A program made the translations under genes and the position numbers. Shown one piece after another: positions 11,000 to 22,085 of a stretch of DNA of 64,000 bases (position 1 is its first letter; each line of letters opens with the position of its first letter). The notes under the pieces were generated by a model. That model searched no databases. It had not been told where the DNA came from and was given only the letters and a program-made list of their open reading frames with translations. This DNA comes from Lactuca virosa (lineage: Eukaryota > Streptophyta > Magnoliopsida > Asterales > Asteraceae), in the NCBI GenBank assembly GCA_928212115.1, contig CAKMRJ010003334.1:35798529-35862528 (forward strand), read 5' to 3'.

Positions 11000-11863
11000 A
11001 TGTCTATCCTAAACAATGCTTCAGGCTCCAACCCTTCTAGCTCGTTCTCCATCATGAACTTGGTTGGGAGAACTATCTTCGACGGGTCAAACTTTAACGA
11101 TTGGATTTGCAACATTCGTATGGACCTTCGCTACAAGGACAAAGAATATGTCCTCGATAAAGAGCTAAAGGAGATTGATGAAAAAACTGCTACTCCCGAG
11201 CAAATCAAGGAATACAGGGTTCATGAGAGGGACGCGACAAAGGTGTCGTGCATTATGATTGCTACCATGACTACTGAGCTTCAAAAGTCCTATGAGGACT
11301 TCTGGCCCTTCGAAATGTACCAAGATTTGATGGAAAGGTACCATGAAAGTGCTCGGTAGGAAAGGTATGAGATCATTTCCTCCATGATCACAACCAAAAT
11401 GAAGGATGGAGAGTCCATCACGGCCTACTTGCAAAAGATGCAGAGATTTGTGGACCGCTTGATGAAGTTGAATGTGAAATTCGATGAAGAGTTGGCTATT
11501 GACATCATCCTACATTCATTGCCTCCTTGTTATGATCAGTTCAGAATGACTTATCATATGAACAAAGAGGAAGTCACTCTGAGCAAGCTTCAAGGCCTAT
11601 TAAGAACTATAGAAAGCAATTTGAAAGGCAAGGCTATTGAACCTACTCCTACTGCTGTCGCCCCTGTTCTGGCAATTGGACATGGGAAGGGAAAGAAGAT
11701 GAAGGCTTCTTCTAAGAGCCACAAGGGAAAGTCCCATGATGGATCCTCTTCTAGTGGAACCAAAGGTGGTCCTGCTAAACCCTCTGCCAATCCAAAGGAA
11801 GTAGATTGCTTCCATTGTCATGAAAAAGGGTACTGGAAACGAAGCTGCCCCAAATACTTGTAG
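11000..11863 (+). pseudogene. Copia-B gag (one in-frame stop)
   Basis: ATG at 11000 opens a Copia gag of about 287 residues. The N-terminal part has the GSNFNDWICNIRMDLRYKD segment of the gag polyprotein family. A central helical segment includes MKDGESITAYLQKMQ and LPPCYDQFRMTYHMN. A basic Ser/Gly/Lys-rich linker follows, then a CCHC zinc knuckle whose last two spacings are altered (CFHCHEKGYWKRSC). An in-frame TAG at 11357-11359 interrupts it; the neighbouring sequence suggests a CAG glutamine changed to TAG, a plant CHG-methylation context. Gag binds and packages element RNA. Confidence 0.88.
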
Positions 11864-13205
11864 GACATTAAGGATGGGAAGATAAAGACCACCTTCACAT
11901 GTATTTACACTATTCTATCTAATAACTCATCGCATGCTAATTCTTGGGTCCTTGATACAGGGAATAAAAGGAAGTAGGGATATGGCGAGAAACTTAATCA
12001 TGGGGAACATGAAAGTGTCACCTGTCACCAAGATTGGAGTTTATTCTTTATTGCTTAGTAATGGGTTAGAATTAGAGTTGAATAATTGTTGTTACTCGTT
12101 GGATATGGCGAGAAACATTATTTCTTTTAATGGTTTGTATAAACAAGGCTTTAGATTTTCATTTGATAATGAAATTGGTTCTATTAATGCTTTCTATAAT
12201 GGTTTATTTTATTTTAAAGCATTTCCTTGTAATGGTATATATGAAACTGTGATGGTTGTAGATAACATAGGAAATAATGTGTTGAATATTGATTCATCCA
12301 ATGGTTTGGACAAGGCATGCTTGTGGCATTGTCGTCTTGGACATGTCAACAAGAAGCGCATAGCCCAACTCCAAAAGGATGGAGTCTTGGAGTCATTCGA
12401 CTTAAAATCGGATGACACTTGCGAATCTTGTTTGCTTGGAAAGATGACCAAGTCACCCTTCACTGATACTTGTGAAAGGGGTGAAGGTCTATTGGATCTC
12501 ATACACACCGATGTGTGTGGACCCTTCAGATCCGCTACAAGGGATGCTAACCGCTTCTATGTGACTTTTACTGATGATTACAGCAGATATGGTTATATCT
12601 ACTTAATCAAGCATAAGTCAGAAACCTTTGAAAAGTTTAAAGAGTTGAAGCAGGAAGTGGAGAATCAATTGGGCAGAAAGATAAAGATGCTCTGATCCGA
12701 TCGAGGTGGTGAGTATCTCAGTATCGAGTTTCACGACTATCTTAAGGAATGTGGAATTGTTTCACAATTGACACCACCTAGGACACCACAGTTGAATGGT
12801 GTGGTTGAGAGCCGCAACCGAACCTTTGTTGGACATGGTTCGTTCCATGATGAATCGAGCTTCATTACCTATCTCATTCTGGGGTATGCTTTAGAGACTG
12901 CCACCCATATCCTTAATCTAGTCCCTACTAAGAAGGTTTCCAAAACACCTCACGATATGTGGACAAGGAAGGTTCCCTCATTAGCACACATCAAGATTTG
13001 GGGTTGCGAGGCTTTCGTAAGACGAGAGACTCACGACAAGCTCGAACCTCGTAGTGAGCGATGTATTTTCATCGGCTACCCACATAAATCCTTTGGATAT
13101 CTCTTCTATAGACTGAGTGACAATGTTGTCTTCGTTGCGAGGATAGGGGTTTTCCGAGAGAGAGAGAGAACTCATATGCCAAGAGGACAGTGGGAGGCAA
13201 ATTAA
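11864..13205 (+). pseudogene. Copia-B protease remnant, GAG-pre-integrase and integrase
   Basis: The protease is nearly deleted: NSWVLDTG appears at about 11938, then the frame breaks and the segment after the active-site DTG is lost. The frame from 11934 holds the GAG-pre-integrase zinc domain (LWHCRLGHVNKKR, CESCLLGKMTKSPF) and the integrase core. The first acidic residue is in LIHTDVCGPF, the second in SDRGGEY and the glutamate in NGVVESRN. A TGA at 12693-12695 replaces the residue before SDRGGEY (arginine in related elements), consistent with CGA to TGA. The C-terminal part ends at a stop at 13203. Confidence 0.9.
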
Positions 13206-14973
13206 CCTTGAAGAGCTTCAAGAGTTAAGTGATATAAAGGAACCGCAAACACTAGCACTCAACCCGAGGAGGAAACTCCTGGTGAACCTATTGACGAGTC
13301 ATTACCTCTTCGACGTTCCTCTCGAGTTAGGATGACACATGATTTTTATGGCTTCCATATTACTACTGAAGGTGATACGTTTATCAGTGATAACACACTG
13401 GTAAATTTGGATGAGCCATCTAACTACAAGGAAGCCATGGTGGGATCCGAGTCTGCTAAATGGAAAGAGGCTACGGACAACGAGATTTAGTCCATGTATG
13501 GCAATCAAGTTTGGAACTTGGTTAACAATGTACCAGGTCGTAAGATTGTCGGGTGTAAATGGATCTTCAAGAAGAAGACCGACATGGATGGGAAAGTACA
13601 CACATATAAGGCGCGACTGGTTGCGAAGGGCTTTACTCAAAATCAGGGAGTTGACTATGATGAGACCTTCTCACCAGTAGCGAAGATTAAATCTATAAGG
13701 GTTATGTTAGCCATAGTTGCATTTCATGATTATGAAATATGGCAAATAGATGTCAAAACCACTTTCCCTAATGGAAAGTTGGCTGAAGATGTTTACATGT
13801 GTCAACCAGAGGGTTTTGTCAATGCAAAGTACCCTAATAGAGTGTGTAAGCTTGAGAAATCCATCTATGGATTGAAACAATCATCTCGTAGATGGAATCT
13901 TTGTTTTGATGAGAAAGTTAAAGATTTTGGATTTTCAAAAAGCAAAGATGAGTCCTGCGTATATGTCAAAGCTAGTGGGAGTATAGTTAGCTTTATGGTA
14001 TTGTATGTAGATGACATCCCAACCTTGCAGGAGGTTAAGTCCTGCTTGGGAAGTGTTTCACTATGAAGGACCTTGGGGAAGCTGCTTACATTCTAGGGAT
14101 TAGGATATTGAGAAACAGGAGTAAAAGACTAATAGGACTTGGTCAAAGTACCTACTTGGACAAGGTGTTGAAGCGTTTCAGCATGGAGAATTCCAAGAAA
14201 GGTGACTTACCTATCCAGAGCAATACCAAACTGAGTAAGACTCAGAGTCCGATTACAGAGGCTGAGATAGCAGAGATGAGTCAAGTACCATATGCTTCCG
14301 TAGTTGGCTCGATCATGTATGCTATGACTTGTACTCGCCTTGATGTGGCCTTTGCTTTGAGCATGGTCAACAGATATCAAGGGAATCCTGGTAAAGCTCA
14401 CTGGACTGTAGTACAAAACATTCTTAAGTAATGCGGAGGACTAAAGACTGGGTCCTTACCCTCGGTGGGAGTGATGACTTGAGAGTGACAGGGTATTGTG
14501 ATGCCGGTTTTCAGATCGACATAGATAATTTGCGCTCTCAGTCGGGCTGGGTGTTTACCCTAAATAGAGGAGCAGTAACATGGAAAATTTCCAAGCAGGA
14601 GACTGTAGCTGATTCAACATGTGAATCAGAGTACATAGCAGCGAGCGAAGCATCGAAAGAGGCGATATGGTTGAAAAACTTCATCGGAGACCTTGGAGTT
14701 GTACCATCCTTAAAGGAGCCTGTGGAGATTTTCTGCGATAATGAAGGGGCGGTTGCCTTAACCAAGGAACCGAGAGATCATGGAAGATCCAGGCATATCG
14801 ACAGAAAGTACCACTTCACAATACATCGAGTAGAAGAAGGACTCCTTGTAGTTAGGAGGGTATCGTCAGAGGATAACCCAACAGATCACCTTACGAAGGG
14901 ACTGAGTAGGGTTAAGCACTTGCAGCATGCTAAGAGTATCGGGATGAAGGACAATATTAGTTTTAGTGATTAG
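13206..14973 (+). pseudogene. Copia-B reverse transcriptase and RNase H
   Basis: After a broken linker, RT begins with KWKEATDNEI, a TAG at 13488-13490, then WNLVNNVPGRKIVGCKWIFKKK. Core blocks include ARLVAKGFTQNQGVDYDETFSPVA and the active-site FMVLYVDDI. After the active site a short segment is missing and a frameshift follows near 14060. A second frameshift near 14429 separates RT from RNase H (14431-14973), which has YCDAGF, the ADSTCESEYIAASEA block, FCDNEGAVAL and HIDRKYHF. The stop at 14971 is followed by noncoding DNA. Confidence 0.92.
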
Positions 14974-16022
14974 ATAAATATTTAGAAACTTGTAATAGCT
15001 AAAATGTAATTGACATTTGATGATTGAATAAAAGGAGTTTTATTTATAAGTAAAGTTACTATCTTGTGTCAATTGTTTACTATTGTTTCACTTTTGCATG
15101 TTTTGACTTCCGGAATAATAAAATTTTTCAAACTATCCACAGTCGATCATACTTTGGAAGTAGTTTATGAGGTTAGACTGTCATGAATTGGCTTGTAGAT
15201 TGTCTAAGGTGTTAGACATAGCAAAAGTATGCTACAACGTTCATGAGTGCTCTTAAAATAAGATTTGAGTATATGATTAAACCCACGCTCACATGAATCA
15301 CTTCATGGAATTTATCACGAGTGACTATGAGATGACAATATCATATAGTCTTCAAACCAAGATATATGATTTGTTGACTGCGAGTTAGGTGTGCATTGAT
15401 GGTATGAAAACGCATTAGTAACTTGATGTTATAAAACGTATTGTTGTGCATGATTTAACGAGTAGTTAGTACAAGCATATAAGTCGAAGTTTATCTGTTC
15501 CTTTTATCCTAAGAGGATTAAAAGCGATATCTTGGGCCCCTCAATGATTTTGTTTTGGCTTATGTGTCGGGCCCGGTCAGGACTAAATTGATGTGTTAAA
15601 TTATGTTCTATGTCAGACAAATAAGAAATCGGGAAACGAACTGTTGGACAAATGGGTATGAATTTATTCCATGTCGAAGTTTATCTGTTCCTTTTATCCT
15701 AAGAGGATTAAAAGCGATATCTTGGGCCCCTCGATGATTTTGTTTTGGCTTATGTGTCGGGCCCGGTCAGGACTAAATTGATGTGTTCAATTATGTTCTA
15801 TGTCAGACAAATCAGAAATCGGGAAACAAACTGTTGGACAAATGAGTATGACTTTATTCCATGTCTTTGTCCACACGATATCTTGTAGAATAGAGGATGA
15901 TATGATCCCTTATCTAAAGGACGTGTCACTGACTAGGTCAGAGTTAGACTACGACTTTTGAGAGCTACGATTGCTAATCAGATTTTGAAGTTACATTGGC
16001 ATATATAGTTATTAGACTTATC
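14974..16022 (+). other. Copia-B 3' noncoding internal region
   Basis: About 1 kb between the RNase H stop and the polypurine tract, with no coding frame. The part 15000-15530 is homologous to the reverse complement of 1-594 in Copia-A and to 36000-36740 in Copia-D. It contains a 190-bp direct tandem duplication. Confidence 0.75.
15483..15862 (+). repeat. 190-bp tandem duplication
   Basis: Unit 1 is 15483-15672 and unit 2 is 15673-15862, both starting GTCGAAGTTTATCTGTTCC. They differ at only a few positions (for example tcaatgat/tcgatgat, ttaaatta/ttcaatta), so the duplication is recent relative to the element's decay. Confidence 0.92.
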
Positions 16023-16034
16023 CAAGTGGGAGAC
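16023..16034 (+). other. Copia-B polypurine tract
   Basis: AAGTGGGAGAC directly before the 3' LTR TGTTGG, the expected primer for plus-strand DNA synthesis. Confidence 0.85.
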
Positions 16035-16810
16035 TGTTGGATTAGGTGTCTAAGCCCATTACTATAACTGGTATGTACTTGACCCGATAGTAGAATGGTC
16101 CTTTTGGGTTGCCTTCACCAGAGCAATTTGATAGGATGGACTTTTGAGAAAGAGGTTATTTGTGATTTATTAATATATTATAAGTATAATATATTAATTG
16201 AGAAATCATATTATTTAATTAGTATTGATCAAGAATTAATTTGGAATTAATTTAGTGATCAAAAGAGACTAATTAAATTTACGGGGACTGATTAAGTAAA
16301 TCAGTAAAACTTATAGTTTGGGCTAATGATCCATGGTTGATTAGGATGGGCTAAACCTATATGATAGTCGATGGAGGTTTAACCCATGGACCCTAAGAAA
16401 TATGAAGGGTCATGGTGCATTAGGGTTTGCATGGATGAAACCCTAGTCTTTGCCACACTATAAAAGCAACCCCCTAGACCCTAAAATCGGCGCCTATGCA
16501 TTCTAAGAAGAGTGACAACCGATTTTGAGCTATCTAGCCACTTCTCATAAGCCTCTTCTTGCATTTGTTGTTTGTGACATGTTAGAGGCATCCCATCTGA
16601 GGTGCTAAAGCTTTTGAAGGCCAAGAACTACTAACTACATCAAGAGGTATTCATCTAATCTGTTTTATGTTGTATATACTCCATCATATGGTAGTTAGGA
16701 TGTATGCTTTGGAAAAATGAAATTTCATGTATAATTAGAGAAAACTTAGATCCAAAGCATCTAGGGTTGCATATGCACCATAGGAGTGTTATAGTGCTTA
16801 AAACCCATCA
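16035..16810 (+). repeat. Copia-B 3' LTR
   Basis: A 776-bp LTR from TGTTGGATTAGGTGTC to AAACCCATCA. A TATA-like segment (cactataaaagcaac near 16457) is a candidate promoter. The right end abuts Gypsy-1 gag coding sequence. Confidence 0.92.
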
Positions 16811-17730
16811 CTGGCCTCCTGCTCTCGTATCAGCAGGCTTAGCCCGCTTCGTCGCCAGCTGCGACTGCACTGATCTACTGTCTCTCCCCTAAGACTCTCC
16901 CCCCTCTCTGGTCTGAATCTCCAGCTCAATCTCTCTCCTCCTGACATTGGTCTGTAACTTAGCCAATGTCCGATATGACGAGTTCGCCACGAACTCCCGA
17001 ATATCTCTCCTCAAGATGCTCAAATACCGGCTTACACATGCCTACTCAGTAGACATGTGCTCAGAACAGAACAACGCCCTCTTATGAAACATCCTTGTAA
17101 TCTCTGTCACTATTTCTGTTTTCTGCTTGAGAGGCAGAAACTCCTGGGCCAAACGTTCCCTCTCCACCTGGGGAACATACTCATCTCTAAACAACTGGGT
17201 AAACCTCTCCCAAGTCACTGCAACATGATCCGCAGGAGTAAAATCAATCGTCACGAACTTCCACTAGTCCTTCGCTCCCAAGCGAAGCTGGTTCAGTGCA
17301 AACCAAACTCTCAAGTGCTCCGGGCATGAACACGTATAGAAACATCCCTCAATGTCGGAGATACATCTCATGGTAGAAATCAGGTCCTGGTTTCCGTCAA
17401 ACTCTGGTGGTTTCGTGTTGCTGAACTCTCAGAACAACAACGAGTCACCCTCTGTGGCCTCGCAACAGCTACAGCCGTGGTGGTTGCAGCAACAGCAGCC
17501 TCTGTGATAGCAGCATATCGCTCATCAAATGTCTCAATCAACATGGTCTTAATAGACCCGAACATCTCTGTTATGGCCTCCCTGATAGTTTCGGCCACCT
17601 CCTCAGCAATGATCCTATGGATCTCCTCGTCACTAGTACCACTGCCCCCGGGGTTGTTGCGGGTAATCACCATAGTCTCTCTGAAACACAAACACAAAAT
17701 CATCAAGTACTGGCTCAAGCACACACTCAA
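16811..17730 (-). pseudogene. Gypsy-1 gag relic
   Basis: Minus-strand gag. The probable start is MVITRNNPGGSG at 17673, within a frame open to 17730. An acidic helical N-terminus follows (EEIHRIIAEEVAETIREAI), then the retrotransposon gag core in pieces (FALNQLRLGAKD, VTWERFTQLFRDEYVPQV, RLAQEFLPLKQ, RYLSILRRDIREFVA). Stops and frameshifts lie near 17400, 17265 and 17042. The zinc knuckle is not present: Copia-B lies where it should begin. Confidence 0.85.
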
Positions 17731-18347
17731 TTACCCACCCCTACATGCTCCTTATCATCCTAAGGTTCTTACTTGGGTCGCATACAGATCCGATGCTTTC
17801 AGTAGTACGGGCCCAATACTACCTTCCACACCAACCCATAGTCGTCCCAAGTCCTCCTCCTAGGATCCTAATTCACAAGCACTCTATCCCTCACGGATAT
17901 CAAACTACTCTCTCGGTAGATTCCTCAATGCTCATCTAGGTATCTCTCTTAGATTACTCAAAACTCCCTCTAAAAGATTCCTGCTATGTACTCCTACTCA
18001 CCAACATACACAAAGAGCAAACAGAAGATAATATCAATCAATAGCATCCCCCTATGCTAAGGTATCATGAATCAGGTAACTCTAGCTCTAAATTCTTGAA
18101 ATACCTAGACTATCATCTAGCATGCAGCTCCAATATCTCATAAGTATCTCATCTCATAATATAAACAAGTAATGGTATTTTGGGAAATCACCGTTCGGGC
18201 TCTGGCTGATTGTACACACTGCTTCATCTCGTTTTCTCTTAAAAGCTCTTACTCGTTTTAGAAAATCATTTCTTTTTAGAAATTTTTCTCAAATCCTCAG
18301 TTTGAGTCCACACATACCCGAGGGTACATCCGAATCCCTCAAACCAA
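17731..18347 (-). other. Gypsy-1 5' leader
   Basis: Noncoding stretch of about 0.6 kb between the gag start and the primer site. I see no gene, repeat array or palindrome cluster in it. Confidence 0.6.
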
Positions 18348-18360
18348 GGCTCTGATACCA
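18348..18360 (-). other. Gypsy-1 primer-binding site
   Basis: GGCTCTGATACCA on the plus strand, i.e. TGGTATCAGAGCC in the element's sense, three bases from the LTR end. Complementary to initiator methionine tRNA. Confidence 0.88.
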
Positions 18361-18363
18361 ACT

Positions 18364-18394
18364 TGTAACGCTCTAAATTTTCAAACAAATTTTA
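18364..18394 (-). repeat. Gypsy-1 5' LTR, left fragment
   Basis: TGTAACGCTCTAAATTTTC begins the LTR next to the primer site. Copia-C interrupts it at 18395 and it continues at 33701. Confidence 0.85.
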
Positions 18395-18723
18395 TGATGA
18401 GAATTAAGTTCTCTAAGATCGTTTAGATTCGTAACAGATTTAGACAAACACAATAAAAGCAAAGAACACACGATGAATCAAAGAAGAGCTGAATGATTAA
18501 TATGCTCCACCTCAGAAGAGCTCGATAAAGAACTTCGACTGTAGAGGTGTGCTAGGGTTACAGTACAATGAAAGGAATAATAATTCAGAAGCGTACAAAG
18601 AACGATGCATGCATGCATCTTATATACTAAACCCTAATGACATAAACACGGCTGGACGGGCCCAAACCGTGATAACAATGTACCGAGGTAACATGCCCAA
18701 TGACGCAACCACTAGACTCAACA
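18395..18723 (-). repeat. Copia-C 3' LTR
   Basis: 329 bp, TGATGAGAATTAAG ... GACTCAACA. Contains the alternating word gatgcatgcatgcatc near 18602. The polypurine tract adjoins its right side. Confidence 0.95.
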
Positions 18724-18737
18724 ATCTCCCCCTTTGC
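18724..18737 (-). other. Copia-C polypurine tract
   Basis: In sense orientation GCAAAGGGGGAGAT directly precedes the LTR TGTTGAG. Confidence 0.88.
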
Positions 18738-21700
18738 GTCAATTGAGGCGAGAGATCATTTCGGTTGAGTGATAGTAGATTTCTTCACAGTATTGAATAG
18801 CTTCGGTATGATGGCAAGAAGATTTTGACGGAAGTCAATATACCACCGAAGCATATCCGAAAAACTTTTCTTATCAGCTTCACTGTTTTGCCTACACCTG
18901 TGAATGATGTCAAGAATGTGCTCCAGACAAGAAGTAGAGAACAGGTGTTTATCATCAAGAGCGAACAAACATTTTTGGCCTTCGGCTCTGGTGAACATGA
19001 CTGTGTGATACTTCGGGTCAATCCTTCCCATCTACATCTTGTTAACATTGCTTGCCTTCCTAATTGGTCTGATTGTAGGCTTCTTCCTTAAGGCAGAGGC
19101 GATCTATTGATCCATCTTGGCAACCTCATGAATGTAAGAAACTAACATTCGCTTGATGTGATCGATGATAGGCTCGTACTGCTATTGATCAGTTAGCAAA
19201 ATGTTGTTTAGGAGGATCCAGTCGTGTGGGTTTAAGTTCGGCAGATCAGCAAGAGAGATCATATGAACCGAGTTGTCAGAGCCTCGGGTCACTTTGAACT
19301 TCACATTTATAAAATTTCCCGCTGGAGTTGGTTTTAATACCTTGACTGTTGTGATCTTTTGTGCGCTCCAGGTCAAGTATTGTGGTTGAGAGAATGCGAG
19401 ATAGTAATCAATTAATTCTCGGTCAACCTTCGGGTTAGGAGAAGGAACAACGGCGATTGGCTCAAAGCAATGAAACACAAATGCCTTTCGGGTGATAGGC
19501 ATGTCGAACTGAGAGTCTCTCGAATTCTCACGATCAAACGAGATGACCGGTTCAAGCCAATGAGTGCTAGGAGACTCGATTGCTTCTTTTAAGAGTCTCT
19601 CCAACGACCACAAAGGAAATAGAGTTTTTCTACTTTGCAATGCGTCGTGAGCTTCTTTTCTTTTTCTTTCCTTATCTTCTTCTTCTCTTGCGATGCGAAG
19701 ATTTTCATCAATCTCTCGGTCACGTTGCTTTCTTTTGAGAGCATCTTCTTCGGTTTCTTCCTCATCACTATCACCGATTATCTTTTTGTTTTTGTCCTTC
19801 ACACTAGAACCCGAAGCTTCATTAACCTTCGGTTCAGTGGTGACTTTCGGTTGTGAAGAGATTTGAATAGGTTTGCTTGTTGGAGGTTGTGGGGGTTGAC
19901 CCTGACTTGCTTCTCCCCCTTGTTTCGGAGGGACACCAGTCTCCAGAACACCTTCTATACGGCTCAACATTTCAAGAGCAGGTCTTAGCTTCTCAGCTAA
20001 GTGCCGTCGGACGGTGAGAGAAAGAACCGAATCATGGGCCTCTAGGAGATTGGACAGAAGAGAGTGTACATCACCAACACAGCTTTTGATAACTGCTCTC
20101 TCAGACTTGAGATCATCAATTTCCTTGGTCGCCTGAGTGAGCTTTAAGGTCTGAGTTTTGAGCTGAGCAGTGCAACGATCCAGTTCATCCATGATTTTGT
20201 TTTCTACAGCTAGCTCTGTCTGGAGTTGATCAAGACGAGACTTGACTGAAGATACGAACTCTGCATTATCAGTTTGAATCCCCGTTCTAATGCTTTCAAA
20301 ATGCTTCTTCTCAGCTTTAAGCGATTTGCTGAGATTTTCAACAGTGGCATGAACAGTTTCGGCGTTCTTTTGAGAAGCCGCCTGAAGAGAATATAGAAAG
20401 ATATTAGCATCAGAAATTAGTTTTTCGACGTTTTCGGTCGCTTTCTTGCATTTCTTTGTTGATTCTTCAACATCGATGTTTGCTTGCTGGCAAGAGGAGG
20501 TGGAAGCTTCAATGGCTTTGGTAGCTTTGGAAATAGAGGAGTCATGCTCCTTAACAAAAGTTGCCAACAAAGCTTTGATAGCAGCCTCTGAGTAAGTCTC
20601 GCTTGGATTGGAAGATGAAGAGGAAATCAACTTGTCAAGTTTCTCGTTAAGATACTTTAGATGTCGTTTCGTTACATGAGCATCATCATCATCATCGCTC
20701 TGAACTCTATAGGGGCTATAATAGAAAGAATCAAAGTAGCATCCTCCCCACCGAGAATGGTGTTAGATTCGTTTGAGACAGGTGAAGATAGAGGTTTATA
20801 GGTAATCGGGGTTTTGGTCCCTGAAGTAGGTGCCCCCGTATCAAATTCGTTGACACGAACTTGAGGTTCGGTTATAGTAGTGGTGGTGGTGGTAATTTCG
20901 GTGAATAAGGGGGTTGGTATTGGTATAGAAGTTGCAGTTGAAGAAGAGATTGAAGGAGAGCATGGAACAATGGTGATTGGAACAAAGTGAGTAGGAGAAG
21001 AAGGAGGTGAGTTTCGGTTACCATGATGATCCGGTGAAGTTGGAGGCGTATTTCCTCGGAGTGAACTCTCATCTTGAGAATGTTCACTATCGCTTGACTC
21101 TTGCTCGGGTTGTTGGTCAGAGGGAACATAGTCTGAATCAATTAATGACTGAGCCTTTGGCTTGGGCGCCTTCTTCTTGATCTTTCGCTTCTTAGGAGCA
21201 GAAGGAGCTGCTTGTTCTGACTTTCGCTTTTTAGGCGTAGCAGCTGTAGATGAAGGTCTTTCCTTCTCACTTTTTCGTTGATCAGCCTTCTTCCCTCGTT
21301 TCGCTGGTTTATCAGCATCATCCAGCGAGCTTTCCATTTCAGGGGTTAGCTGCCTCGGTCCCGTAGGAGGAAGCTTCTTGTATTCATTTATGAGTTTGCT
21401 TTCCCCAGAAACACACTTGTACATAGATTCAGGAACTGAACCGATGAACATAAATTTGGTTGGATCGGCGACAATAATCTTCGTCATGTGAAAAGTGGCA
21501 ATAGATGACATCAAAGAGTCTGTCATTGTTGGAATGTGGAAATTTTCTATTACCCATTGAGTAACTAAGGTCCAAAACCTGCTACATGAGATTTCAGAAT
21601 AACGAGAAGATGAGTTTAGGCTTTGTACCAGTTGAGTCCAGAGAATAGACCTATAGTCCATGTTGATCCCATGGTAAAGATCGTAGAGGAGAGTCATAAA

Positions 21701-22085
21701 TGCTTTGCTTGCCCCGTCAGACCCTGCAACCCTCTACGATAAAACCTTGAAAAGAAGAGTGAAAAGACCATTCCATTGTGGAGGAAGGCATGACTTCTTG
21801 AATTTTGTCACTGTGGTAAGAACTCCGTGTACCCCATAGCGTAAAACATGGTGAAAAGCTGTGTCGTGTTGATCGAGTCTGGGTTGATCATGGAGTCGTT
21901 GATGATTAGTCTTAGCAATGAGCAAAACCTAACCTTTGAAATCGAACTCTTCTGATCAAAAATCTCAAAGAAAATCCTTTCCTTAGCTTTGTCGTATGAA
22001 GACGATGAATAAACCTGAGACAAGAGAGACATCAGAACAGATTCAACCTTGGTGAGGGCAATCACGAGTGGTGAATATTTTATCC
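18738..22085 (-). pseudogene. Copia-C extra gene downstream of pol (env-like position)
   Basis: Consecutive minus-strand frames (22065-21808, 21697-20672, 20630-19182, 19031-18756) look like one protein of roughly 1000 residues broken by short frameshifts and stops. The parts in order are a folded N-terminal region (MSLLSQVYSSSSYDKAKERI, then QLVQSLNSSSRYSEISCSRF and WVIENFHIPTMTDSL), basic nuclear-signal-like clusters (KPAKRGKKADQRK, PKKRKIKKKAPK), a Ser/Pro/Thr-rich acidic linker, a long coiled coil (19990-20630), a charged Glu/Arg segment and a conserved-looking C-terminus (KSFSDMLRWYIDFRQNLLAIIP). Sireviruses often carry an 'envelope-like' gene here, but I see no signal peptide or membrane span; nuclear or structural roles are equally possible. 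Confidence 0.7.

Larger units (their letters stand above)
9267..16810 (+). mobile_element. Copia-B, LTR retrotransposon
   Basis: A plus-strand Copia element inside Gypsy-1: truncated 5' LTR, primer site, leader, gag, protease, integrase, RT, RNase H, 3' noncoding region, polypurine tract and full 3' LTR. The domain order (integrase before RT) is diagnostic for Copia. At least six inactivating changes are visible. Gypsy-1 gag and protease coding flank the two ends, but the 5' end of the 5' LTR and some Gypsy-1 sequence are missing, so the insertion suffered a later deletion. Confidence 0.92.

Noticed and set aside
20672..22065. A captured host gene in Copia-C
   Set aside because: Its position downstream of pol and within intact LTR boundaries fits the extra gene of sireviruses; I recognise no host homologue.
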